Origin: Stictocephala bisonia | Lineage: Eukaryota > Arthropoda > Insecta > Hemiptera > Membracidae | NCBI GenBank assembly: GCA_035578905.1 | Contig: JAQJVL010000153.1 | Coordinates: 1,263,501 to 1,327,500, forward strand | Direction: 5' to 3' | DNA length: 64,000 bases | In this document: positions 34,870-45,398 of the stretch, in pieces | How positions within the stretch are numbered: the stretch's first letter is position 1 | How the letters are laid out: each line of letters opens with the position of its first letter | Made by a program: the position numbers and the translations under genes | The notes under the pieces: model-generated | The model's input: only the letters and a program-made list of their open reading frames with translations | Database searches by the model: none | Told to the model about the DNA's origin: nothing

Positions 34870-36156
34870 CGAGGGTCGTCCAGAAAGTAGAGAACGATTG
34901 TGCATTACATGCGGTGTCGATCCCCCACCACTGCGACTGCGTACACGCTAGTTACCTCTGGCTGTCCGGTCAGTGTGAGCCGAGTTTCGTTCCTGTGCGG
35001 TCACGTGTCTTTGCTCTGTAAACTTTCAAAATGGCGGCACCCGTTGAAAATCCCGCCAAATGCGAAGTGCGCAGTGTCATTCGGTTTTTGAATGCTCAAA
35101 ATATTCATCCTATCGAAATTTATAGGCAACTGTTTATGGTGAGAATTCAATGAACGAATTTTCAGTGAGGAAATGGTGCATTATGTTCAACCAAGGAAGA
35201 ACCAATGTGCACGATGAAGAACGGATTGGGAGTCCATCACTTGTGACTGATGAATTGAAGAGTTGACGACAAAATTCAGGAAAACCGGCATTCACTTTAA
35301 CCACTTTAAAAGACGTTATTCCAGACGTTTCTCGATCCCTCTTACATGAAATTGTGACTGAGCATCTTGGGTATAAAAAAATGTGCGCTCGGTGGGCTTG
35401 AAAGTTTCTCACAGAAGTCCACAAAACTAAACGAATGGGAGCAGCCCTTGATTTATTTCTCGATCGTATTGTGACCAGAAATGAAACTTGGGTTTCGTAC
35501 AAAACTCCGGAAACAAAGCGACAATCCATGGAGTGGCATCACTCAAACTCGCCCTCGAAACCCGTAAAAGAAAAATCGAATCTGAACACAAGAAAATTGA
35601 TGGCAACTGTTTTTTGGGACCGCAAAGGTTTAATCCATGTCGAGTTTTTGCCAAGGGAGAAACGATAAATTCAGAAGCTTATTGCGAAACCCTTCAAAGA
35701 CTCAGATGTGCAATACAGAACAAAAGACGTGGCATGTTGTCAAAAAAAGTTTTTGATCCACGACAATGCTCGGCCCCATGCATCGATACGAACCCAGCAA
35801 GAACTTCAAGGTTTGAAGTGGGAAATTTTTGGACACCCTCCCTATAGTCTGGACCTTGCACCTTCAGATTACCATCTGTTCCCGAAACTGAAAACATTCT
35901 TGGGTGGGAAGAAGTTTGGAAACGATGAAGAACTGAAAGAAGAAGTGACATCCTGGCTCAGATCTTTGGCAGCTGAAGAGTATAACACCGGCATTGAAAA
36001 AAATGATTCCTCGGTACAATAAATACCTTGACAACCAAGGCAACTACATTGAGAAGAAGCTAGGTTACTGTGAGTATGTAAATAAAGTTCTGTGTTGTTA
36101 TCTTTCGTTTAAAATTGTTTATACCAAAACGTTCTTTACTTTCTGGACGACCCTCG
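34870..36156 (+). mobile_element. Mariner transposon, about 1287 bp, TA flanks
   Basis: The ends CGAGGGTCGTCCAGAAAGTA and its inverse TACTTTCTGGACGACCCTCG are perfect over 20 bases and flanked by TA (34868-34869 and 36157-36158). The element is full length, with one degenerate transposase on the plus strand. Confidence 0.95.
35031..36080 (+). pseudogene. Mariner transposase, inactive
   Basis: The start ATG is at 35031 (MAAPVENPAKCEVRSVIRFL, then IHPIEIYRQL). Frameshifts follow near 35140, 35270 and later. The catalytic domain keeps WVSYKTPETKRQSMEWHH and LMATVFWDRKGLIHVEFLP. The first catalytic Asp of GDETW is changed to Asn (RNETW, codon 35480-35482). The second is kept in IHDNARPHA (near 35765) and the third in YSLDLAPSDYHLFPKLK (near 35855), giving the DD34D spacing. 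The C-terminus runs through SLAAEEYNTGIEK. At least three reading frames are needed, so no complete protein is made. Confidence 0.9.
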
Positions 36157-36810
36157 TATTAGTTATTTTTTATGGTTAGGCCTAGTGATAAAGTTAGTTA
36201 GTGTTATTTATTTGTTTTGTGAATTGTAGCATTTTGAAGTGAATTTTTACTAGAATGGTACCGTTTATATCAAAAAAAAATTGTTTGGTTTTTAAATATT
36301 CACCAAAAGGGGATTATTTATTATTTTTACTTTGCTTTAATCCGGAGCTTCCCAGGGACTCCGGCTTACTCCTTGGCCTTGGTGGAATCATGGGATGTGG
36401 GCTAAATTACTGGTTTATTTGGTGTTGTCAAAATTTTTCATTGTAAGTTCTTCATAAATTTATTTTGGATCTCTGGTTTTTCTGCAGATAGGCACATGTG
36501 TTATGTAATTCTTGGTATTTGTAGCGTTTTTTGTTTTTGTAGCTTTTGTTATTTCTTGTTAATTTTGTGTAGCTTGTTTTTTACTTAAGTGTATTTTTTT
36601 TATTGTGGCCTTCCGCCGGTTCTGGATAGTTAATTATTTTTTTCCTCTTTGAAATAAATCAGTTTTTGCTCAGCTGCCGAGTTGTAATTTGACCCTCCAA
36701 CTGCCACCCGTGATCCTATCGCCTGACTGGTTTTGAGCCATCCCCCAGTTGGCACGACTTCCAGTTTTGGGCGGGGGATGGGTCAGTTGAGAGATGGGTC
36801 TCAACTGGGT

Positions 36811-37403
36811 CTACATCTCTACATATGTTTATTTAGAGATGTAGACAAATAAGATGTACATTGATAGGACCTTGATGTACAAGTGTTCCTAAAATACTTT
36901 AAAAAATTGTGTTGAAAATGATACATCATTTAATTGTATAAATAAAATTAGATATCTACATCGGGATCTAGTAAATTGATTTGCTTCAGACACAAACCAT
37001 AATTAAATCACCAATTCTAAATCAGACAAAGCTTTTTTGAACAACTTAGTAATTCTAATTTTCAACTGACTTCAAACACAATAAAGTTTTTATTTTTAAG
37101 AATAACACAAAAGTTAGAAACTTTTAGGGCTTATAAATTTACCATTAAAATTTTCACTTAAATTACTGTTATAATAATAATCACAATTAAATAATGCTTT
37201 TATTGTCAAGTTGCAATATTTGGAAAATTAAAATGACAGGAAAGGGGAGACTACAAAAATTATGAAAGAATCTGAAAAGGGACCATCACTAGGAGGATAG
37301 AAAGGAAAGTTGTTTGATGGCATAAAAAATTGGCATGTTTTGTGAAGATACAAAATAAATTGATTTGGAAATATCACAAAAAAAAGAAGTGCTGAATACT
37401 CAC
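36811..37403. other. Intronic non-coding sequence
   Basis: No gene is seen. A short inverted motif (tctctacatatg...tagagatgtaga) lies at about 36821-36844. Confidence 0.35.
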
Positions 37404-37526
37404 ATGAGTGATGTGCTGAGGGTGCACGTGTTTGATTACTTGCTGAATCTGCTGCATTGTCATTGTAGTGGGCACAGACTTCTGGGATTGCACTATCAAC
37501 TGAGCCGGCACTCCTTTGTTGGTTAC
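37404..37526 (-). CDS. dom: Internal coding exon 3 of the Domino/EP400-like gene (41 codons)
   Basis: This exon lies on the minus strand between an acceptor (aatttttcag before GTAACC) and a donor (CAT/gtgagt). It is 123 bp, phase 0 at both ends. The peptide starts VTNKGVPAQLIVQSQKSVPT and includes TMTMQQIQQVIKHVHPQH. The AQLIVQ and QQIQQVIKH segments are the kind of motif I associate with the Domino/EP400 C-terminal region. The upstream intron of about 14 kb contains the long-inverted-repeat element and the nested Tigger complex. The downstream intron contains the mariner. Confidence 0.6.
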
Positions 37527-39239
37527 CTGAAAAATTCCAGAATCATGTACATCGCTTTTCAAATAAATAATTTTTGTTAATTCTTGACAAATATTCACAA
37601 ATCAAATAAAGAAAAAATGTACACATTAAAAGCATGTACAATAAAAGGAGTAAGCTACTTTTTTTGACTGTGTAATAATTTCATAGTTCATATAAGGAGT
37701 GTAAGTAATGAATTGTGAACACACATGTTAATCTTAAGACCTCTATTTAACCTTAATTAAAAACAAAATAAAATTAGCTCAATTGACTCATCTGCTAGTA
37801 GTGGGGATGGGTAGCAGTAAAATATTTCAGTTTTGGCGGAGAACATGCCCCTTGGGGTAGTGATAATATACAAGACCCTGAACATAAAATGGCCCAGACC
37901 TCAAATTTTAAGAGTTCCGGTTGTCCGTAATGACGTCATCAAAATGGCAGCTGTAAGACGATGCTGGATTGCCATAAATTTGTTATAATGACTAAATGCC
38001 TGAACCGATTAATACAATTTGGCCACATGTGCTTAGGTATAGTACCTCAATGTAGTACGTCAATGGACGAACTTGATCAAGCCGTTTCAAAATGGCGACC
38101 GCTTAAATGTAAAATAACTTTTGAATGCTAACTTTTGAGGGTTCAACATTTTAGGTGGTACTTCTTTTAAAGGTTATTCAGTGTTAGCACCAACACAGCT
38201 CGAAAGGTGACCACTACGATGCCCCATAAGAGTCAGTTATCAGTGCTAGAAGAATGTTGCCGCTGCACGGCCGACAGAATTTCAACAGCGTGAAATGAAA
38301 ATTATCTGTCGAAATACCTCGACATCTACCGTAAGACCATGCTGGATTGCCATAAATTTGTTATAATGACTATATGCCTGAACCGATTTTAATGAAATTT
38401 GGTACACATGTGCTTAGATACCTCGATAAAGTACACAAATGATTGAACTTGATTAAGCCGTTTAAATTAAAAATATTTATAACTTTTGAACGGCTAAGTT
38501 TTTAGGGTTCAAAATTTTGAAAAGTACTTTTTTAGGGGTTAATTAGTGTTAGCACTTACTCAGCTGAAAGGACAACCACTCCCATGTGCTATACGAGTTA
38601 GGTATCACTAGTATCAAAGCTAGAAGAACGTCCGTCAATGGGGGTGAGCCCGTCTGCACTAACAGATCGGTCTCGGTCCAGTTCGTCAATGTTCGAACTC
38701 AATCAAGCCGTTTTAAAATGATTTACCTTTGTTCACAAAATAATACAATCATTTACAAACAATTTAGATACTTTTGACAGATATGGTAGTTTTAAATACT
38801 CGTATATTGGTTTTCTAACTACCGCCTTTAAAAATATAACACTTATCAGTACGGGAATGTAATGAAATCTTTGTTACACATCATTCAGGGAAGAGTGGCC
38901 TTCACATAAGCATACTGGATACACAGTAGACCTTTTTTTACACAGATGTATGAAGAGCACCGTTTCTTGCAGACACATAAGTACAGCTACCATAAGTTTT
39001 TGATGCTTCAGGAATGGTTGACCACACTGGTAAATAACTGTCGTCATATTTTAGCATGGAACATGCTTTAGTCTTGACCTAACTGTCTGAAAACGTTACG
39101 CGGGAGGGTGACGCGTAACCATGAAAACACAATGACATATCAGTGTTGACTTCAATAATGATTTTATTTGCAAGCGTTGATCAAAGTACATCTTTAGTTT
39201 CCATGACAACTCTTGTTAAAAATATACAAAATTAAGTCC

Positions 39240-39677
39240 TAATTAGAGAATCCAGTCCTCATTTACATATCAGTCTACCTCCAGCCGTTTGTCACAGTCT
39301 ATGTTTCACCCAACTGCAATATGAAAGATATTCAATGTTTCTTCTTAACTAACCTGTTGATGTACACACCAAAAGCGTCAGAGATGTTTGAACTCATCCG
39401 AGAGAAAGGTTATGGACAAATCCCAATTATCCTGTCTGGCGATATCAATTTGGACCTCAAGAAGAAAGAAAATCAAAAGTTTGTTCACTTCATGGAGGAA
39501 ACGTTCGGTCTACAACTCAACACAAATCTAGCTATATCAACTACTCGAGGAGGATCATGTATCGATATGATCTTCACTCGCCATATTGACAAGATTGATT
39601 GTAAACATTATGTAAGTTACTTCAGCTATCACAAACCAATATTGGCCACAACTTCTAATGATTGTATGGAACAATAA
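39240..39677 (+). pseudogene. Helitron/Helentron endonuclease-domain fragment
   Basis: The plus-strand frame, open from about 39240, reads VTVYVSPNCNMKDIQCFFLT, then PIILSGDINLDLKKKENQKF, STTRGGSCIDMIFTRHIDKI and KHYVSYFSYHKPILA. SGDxN, SCIDxIF and SYHKP are the C-terminal catalytic blocks of the endonuclease/exonuclease/phosphatase fold (SDH is here SYH). The TTRxGxxIDxxF plus VSYFSYHKPI wording matches the domain fused to insect Helentron Rep-helicases rather than LINE endonucleases. The N-terminal half and the helicase are absent. It sits between the long inverted repeats of the host element, so it is probably a nested insertion. Confidence 0.7.
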
Positions 39678-39869
39678 AATTTAAAAAGTAAAGATATATT
39701 TATATTTTTAAGATATGTTTATATTTTTTGTAATTCCTTACATGAAATCTAAAATTCGTTGTTTTCGGAGAAATACATTTGCAGAAATTATTAAAAAGGA
39801 GCCAGCAAACAGAAAAAGCGCAGCTAAAGCATGTTCCATGTTTCTTGAATTTTAGCCGTAGGCTCTAAG

Positions 39870-39945
39870 CAAAAAGATCCGGGGGTCCAGGGGGCTTGCC
39901 CCCTGGCGAGGCCCGCAGGGCCGAGTTTTTTTTCCATTCTCATTG
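39870..39945 (+). other. GC-rich double hairpin, probable Helentron 3' end
   Basis: In an AT-rich setting there is a perfect hairpin TCCAGGGGGC-TT-GCCCCCTGG, then a second one GGCCCGCAGGGCC, then GAG and an eight-base T run. Subterminal GC hairpins near the 3' end are a hallmark of Helitron-type elements. Its place 200 bp after the endonuclease fragment in the same orientation supports that reading. It also looks like an intrinsic terminator, but that would be meaningless in a nuclear genome. Confidence 0.55.
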
Positions 39946-39975
39946 TGCAGGTGGAGGAGGCGTGAAGTCTGTCTC

Positions 39976-42900
39976 TTAAAAATGCATCCACATTGTTGCT
40001 TGCAAAGTAGATCGCTTCACATGCTGAAATAGTGCATTCTCAGTGGATGGGATGTTTTCAATGGCTCTGTTCTTATTAATAAAAAGAATACGTCTATAGT
40101 CATTAACACTGCTAAGGTGTGATGTTATGTCATAGAGAAGAACAACAAATCTTTGCAATGTTAGCATAACAGACTCATCGTCTGGACTCCTGCCAGCTAA
40201 CAACTGTTCAAAAGTTGTTTTAACATTATTTGGGAATGCCATCCACACTCTCCAAGCTCTTTTTTTCCTACACAATGGAATGAGATGGTATCACAACCTG
40301 TGATTGAGTGGAAAATGGGAAGATTGCTGCAGATCTCTGGAGAGAGTTGAGAACACAGATCATGTACAGGAATCATTCTTCGGTGTTTCCCAGTACCAAA
40401 ATCAATCCAATATCTGTTTAAAGAAGGATACAGCCACCACGACATCTGAATCTACAGTATGTATGCTGATGTACTCAGGAGAATGCGACCATCTGCTTCT
40501 TCGTGCCACGAGGGTATTATTCCACATACGTCAAACTCTGTGCCTGATGAAATAACTTTTTCTTCAAGTGTGCACATGACAGTCTTTCCTTCGCATTTTT
40601 CACTTGTATAGATGTAGGACTTGAAAATGTTGTTCTAATAGTCTAAAAACGTCTTTTCTTTCATCGGGGGAAATAAATGTACTATTACTGCACCATCTAG
40701 TACTGCTGTCGTAACTTTTTTGTTAGATACGCCTGTGTTTGTACTGACTTCTGTCAAGCAGTTTTCCATGCAGTGCATGATATCAACTTTGTTACTTGGC
40801 TTTCTCAGCTCCCACCTTCAGAAACGGAAAGAGAAAAAGCCTGGTTTTCATGAGCAAAAAATGTTCCAACATCTGTTTTTCTGTGTTGTGAAGCTACGTA
40901 TATCTTATAAAATAGACTGGAATCCCTTCTCAGATCACATATTTTGTCTTTTACCTTAGAATTAGCCTTCACTGGAACATTGAAGATCTTAAAATTATTT
41001 CGATGAATGACATCATGTATAGATTTCTCTGTTTTGATTAAGCGAAGATTAATGTATTGTTCGTACTGATTTAACTCGTCTGAGTGTGCTTTCTCCACAT
41101 TAAGAACTGATTCTTTTGATGCTATCAACTTATGACTTTCAATCGCTACTAATTGGTTGCATTCAAATGGATTATCTTCTTCATTCATTATATTTAGCAG
41201 ATTCTTAGCATGGGTATTGAATCTTTTCTCAAATGCTGGTGTGACTTCATGATGTAATTTATCACTAGCCTTGATCCAGTGGAAAAACATCCTCGAACTC
41301 TGAAATGATCCTTGACATATCTGGTCCTGACACCATCCATTTATGAAGCGTTGTTTCATTGTCAAGTATTCCTATAGTTCCATCATCACATTTAATTTTC
41401 TTATTATTTTGTTCATGGAACTGATAATCTGACATAGCTGAAAGTGGAGCTGTAGTTCTTCTGCTTGTAAAATTTCCTTGCAGAAATTATGCATACACTT
41501 CAGGGTGCTTGTCAAGGAGCTCTTCAAGATCACGCACGAACACTGTCAACCATCATGAATAATAACCTAGCATCCAAGGCAAAGGTCTAAAGACATATCA
41601 TCTGTAGCGTAACAACATACAGTTTGAAGTTCGCAGTACGAATGCTGAAAACCAGTTGATGCAACAAAGGCTCGATTTCAAGGACAGTATTCCAGTACTT
41701 AAACTGTGGAGATTCTCGCACTCTTCTATTTTTCCATACTGCTTTTTCTTCTTTTTCATTTTTGTTTGTTACTTTGGAGTATTTTATGTAAGTCTGCTCT
41801 TGTAGAGTGTAGAACAATAGTTATTTCATGAGCATATCTAGCTCTTTTAACATGAGAGGATGTTAAGCATGCTTGAGCTACGCCTTAACTTGTTACTCTG
41901 GCACAAGGGTGTATGTCCATCCCCTATTACTAACCATTTACCCAGGATGTTTAGGAGCATCTTATCAATGTGTAAGGCCTCCATAATCATTATGACTTTA
42001 TCTTTACTATGAGAAATTGGAAAACGCCACCGAATTTGTTTCAATATGGTGTAAACTGCTGTGATCATGGGAGTTTGGTCTTTGTTCAATTTGGATGTAG
42101 CAGTAATAACTACATTCATTAACCCTTATTATGCCATAAGCGCATATATTGATTTTGCTCTAAACGCCGTAAGCATATAGACATAATAATTACAAAAATA
42201 ATATTTTCTAAATAATGTTTCTAATTAAATTCGTCAGTACATTTGGGTTATGGGCGGTGGCTCATGAGAGACGCATTGTGACCTTTTGTTGGCCTGTCAA
42301 TCATTACAAGACTGGTTTTTGTCTGGCAGTATACATTTCTGCTGCGCCGCCCAACACCACAAGCGCTTATACACTGTCGAACCAAGCTGTTGTCACTCTC
42401 TGCCGCCTTACCTCATTGAAACTGTGTGTTTAGTTGTTATTATCATTACTTTAGTTTAATATATGTTAATTATTTATTATTAAAGTGTCAATATAAATAA
42501 TCCGGACTATTCTGCTTTTGACAATTTTGTGCAAGGTGTACTAAATACGTCGTATTCAAATGCTATATGTATTTATATTTTTATTATATGTGTTTGTGCA
42601 GGCCCTATATGTCTATCAGTTTATGTACATATAAATTTACTCAATTATACATTTTTATTAATAGTAATAATATTTTGTATTGATTCATATACAAAATTAT
42701 CTATACCTGAGGATTACTTTCAAGTAAAAAGGTTTGCTTATTTAGATATTCATATATAAGAAAAAATGGTAAAATAAGCTAATAAAAGTTACAAAATGTT
42801 ATCATATCTTTTATATTCCTGTACAGAACAATACAAAAAAAAAGAAAAAAAAATGAGCAACTAAAAAATGTAATTTAATTTTTTTTACAATAAATTAACG

Positions 42901-43590
42901 CTTAATGGAAAATAGGCATTGGATAAGTGGCGCTTTAAGGGTTAAATGTTTCACCATTGATGGAAATGCAATCTCCTCATGGAAAATTTGAAGTAGTGTT
43001 GAGTGACTTTTATGTACTTCATGTTGGATGTGAGATCTGGAATGAAAGGCAGCGGCATCTTAGAAATGAATAATGAATGATATTGGAATTTGTTCCCCTT
43101 CATTGAGTTCATTGTTAGTATTTCTCTTGCTGAATTAAGTCACAAATCTGGCTTGAAGCTAGAGTCTTCAAACGAAGTTGTACCCACGGTGTGCAATGGT
43201 GGGTCTTCTACTACCTTTCCTAATGGTGTAAAATTTGTGTAGGGACTAGAGGAAGGTTACCGTTGACAACTCTAGTCCATTTTTCTATATTAAAATTCAT
43301 AGTTGCAAGAAAATCAGATACAGTTCTTGGGTGTTGAATGATAGTCACACTGAAACCATGAAATGAGTTATGAGCAGTATTTGACGACTGATTATGATCT
43401 ATATTGTCTTTAGCAGCAGTGATGAACACATTTGGACTGATAGGATGTGGAGATACAACACCGTCTTCATTATACACAGGGAATTCGTATTTATTACAGA
43501 AACCTCTTGTACCCTGTCATAAGAAACACGTAAGCCAAGTTTACATAGTTGGTTCACAATCTTTTTCTTTTTTGTAACATTGTGAATCAT
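39976..43590 (-). pseudogene. Large uncharacterised transposon protein with acidic TGCDT motifs
   Basis: Fragments lie in one order on the minus strand. N-terminal LGLRVSYDRVQEVS and FITAAKDNIDHNQSSNTAHN with SFHGFSVTIIQHP (43.6-43.3 kb) come first. Then QTPMITAVYTILKQIRWRFP and MEALHIDKMLLNILGKWL (42.1-41.9 kb), and ESPQFKYWNTVLEIEPLLHQ (41.7 kb). A region then runs from QRFINGWCQDQICQG through RNNFKIFNVPVK and DSSLFYKIYVASQ to FFAHENQAFS (41.4-40.8 kb). HEEADGRILL (40476-40505), TVDSDVVVAV (40429-40458), FGTGKHRRMIPVHDL and PIFHSITGCDTISF (TGCDT at 40287-40301) follow. The end is LQRFVVLLYDITSHL and ALFQHVKRSTLQATMW. I know this arrangement from unnamed proteins in cnidarians and arthropods. 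The acidic motifs suggest a PIN/FEN-like nuclease, which is inference. Many frameshifts make it dead. Confidence 0.65.
42123..42941. mobile_element. piggyBac-type MITE, 819 bp, TTAA flanks
   Basis: The ends are CCCTTATTATGCCATAAGCG and, inverted, AAGTGGCGCTTTAAGGG, flanked by TTAA (42119-42122 and 42942-42945). It interrupts the uncharacterised transposon gene. With the MITE and one TTAA removed, the gene frame reads through without a shift (MVKHL joined to MNVVITAT), showing a clean insertion. GTAAGCATAT or AAGCGCATATA subterminal motifs are repeated inside. No transposase is present. Confidence 0.85.
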
Positions 43591-44175
43591 AATTCCTAAA
43601 TAAAGGGGAATCGGCGTTTCATTCTTGAGTAGATGTCAAGGTATTTCGACACATGATTTTCGTTTTGATTTTACAAAATTCTCTCAGCCAAGCGGTGGCA
43701 ACATTTTTCTAGCACTGATAACTGACTCTTATAGGGCATGGGAGTGCTCACCCTTCGAGCTGTGTTAGCGCTAACACCGCATAACTTCTAAAAGAAGTAC
43801 CACTTAAAATGTTGAACCCTTAAAAGTTAGCATTCAAATGTTATTTTAAATTTAAGCGGCCGCCATTTTGAAATGGCTTGATCAAGTTCGACCATTGACG
43901 TACTACATTGAGGTACTATACCTAAGCACATGTATGCCAAATTTTGTTAAAATCGGTTCAGGCATTTAGTCATTATAATAAATTTATGGCAATCCAGCAT
44001 CGTCTTACAGCCGCCATTTTTATGACGTAATTACGGACAACCGGAACCCTTAAAATTTGGGGTCTAGGCCGTTTTATGTTCAGGGACTTCTATACTATAA
44101 CCACCACTAGTGGCATGTTCTCCGCCATAACTGAAATATTTTACCACTTTTTACAACTATACAACCCCACTATAG

Positions 44176-44581
44176 TGGGTATTGTCTGTTCATCTTTATT
44201 GGGTTATTAATTAATAATTAGTTTAAGGGAACATTTTCTCATACAACATACATTATATTTGCTCATTCATAAACATTATAAATACATGTTAGCTAACAAC
44301 CTGGCATAAGTGTCTTGAAATGTGAAAGAGAAGATCTCATCTTTAATCCTGGATCCAAGTTATACGATTGATTTGTTTGTCTGAAATGAATTTAAGGTAA
44401 TTTTACATAACATTTATGTTTAAATGTGTAATTTAGACACATGTTTGGAACTTGTAGACCTAAGTCATTGTAAAGCTTTTTATTCATAATATCAATATTG
44501 CAAAATACAGACTGAGCAATGTCATTCTTTTTAAATGGCTTTAAATGGCGTAAATTAAATAATGGCTTTATTCTATAAATA
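44176..44581. other. Intronic non-coding spacer
   Basis: No gene is seen. It separates the long-inverted-repeat element from the nested pogo complex. Confidence 0.35.
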
Positions 44582-45190
44582 CAGTACAACCTCGATTATC
44601 CGACCTCGCTTTATCCAGCAGTCCATGTCATCTGGTTCGGTAAGTAGATAACAATAAAAATTATTTACAAGATAAAATTACAATTAAACGGAAGCGCCTT
44701 TCAGTTTCCAAACAGAAATGTCCTTCACGAGTGTATCGGTTTTGCATTGCGCTGTATTGACTAGTCACCCTCTGTAGACAAGCGGTTGCTTGTTACTGCA
44801 TAGTAATTTAATAATGCGCCTGAAAATCCGAGCTGGCAATGTTGTTTACTTTTGTTCAGTATGGCGGGTTGGAAGAGTCCATTTCACGAGTGGGGGAAGT
44901 GGAACATAAATATCTTTCTTATTGTATTGTAAAGCAATGTCAAAGTTGGCGATCGTGATAAACATCGTTCGTTTCATTACAATTGCTGCACAGTGCGTTG
45001 CGTCACACGTAATTGTAGGCGCCCCGCTCACGCATGCAGTCTGTTATCAGTTACTAAACGTGTTTCTCCAATAAAACCAAATTATTTATGACTTATCTTT
45101 TATCCGGCTTGACCTTTGCCACATTAGGCGGTAGCCCTCAACAATACGGCAAGTTATTTTAACATTAACGTAATGTTAACCTTGAAAGGA

Positions 45191-45396
45191 AGTTAACACT
45201 CACTCACTCGCACTTGCTCGCGCACGCACTTACACGCACGCACACACACACACGCACAGTGGCATTGACCCACCCGCCCACCCAAACACATACGTATTGT
45301 ATACTATATACACGGTGTTGACTCACCCGCCCACCCATACACGTACAGTGGTATTGACCCACCCGCCCACCTATACACGTACAGTGGTATTACAAT
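45191..45396. repeat. 36-bp C-rich minisatellite, left part
   Basis: Units resemble CATTGACCCACCCGCCCACC followed by CATACACGTACAGTGG. It is preceded by a (CA)n and cactcactcgcac simple repeat at 45196-45260. The unit at 45269-45283 reads CCCACCCGCCCACCC, a perfect G-quadruplex pattern on the minus strand. The array is cut by the Tigger element and resumes at 47720. Confidence 0.9.
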
Positions 45397-45398
45397 TA

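Larger units (their letters stand above)
33551..36810 (+). mobile_element. Probable LTR-type or other retroelement non-coding region, split by a mariner
   Basis: 33551-34867 and 36159-36810 form a GC-rich/T-rich block unlike the surrounding intron. It starts with a palindromic gtaccgggtcgtttgaccgg, has long T-rich pyrimidine stretches, and ends with cccagttggcacgacttcc and the purine-rich GGGCGGGGGA near 36769, which resembles a polypurine tract just before an LTR. No gag or pol is visible. A (TA)n tract is at 34033-34087. TG...CA ends and a target duplication could not be set, so class and limits are uncertain. Confidence 0.3.
37799..44172 (-). mobile_element. 6.4-kb transposon with about 540-bp terminal inverted repeats, unknown class
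   Basis: The left repeat 37799-38330 and right repeat 43630-44172 are inverted copies, roughly 85-90% alike by eye. They share TAAAATATTTCAG, GGCGGAGAACATGCC, GGTTCCGGTTGTCCGTAAT, ACGATGCTGGATTGCCATAA and TCGAAATACC in order. The outer ends both read TAGTGGGG, and the bases outside are TAG on each side (37796-37798 and 44173-44175), a candidate 3-bp target duplication. A partial tandem copy of the left repeat follows at 38332-38620. Inside are a decayed minus-strand gene, a Helentron piece and a piggyBac MITE. The ends are the reverse of the CACTA order, and I cannot place it in a known superfamily. Confidence 0.75.

Noticed and set aside
39886..39945. Intrinsic (rho-independent) terminator
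   Set aside because: The hairpin plus T run looks like one, but the window is eukaryotic; a Helitron-type 3' end fits better.
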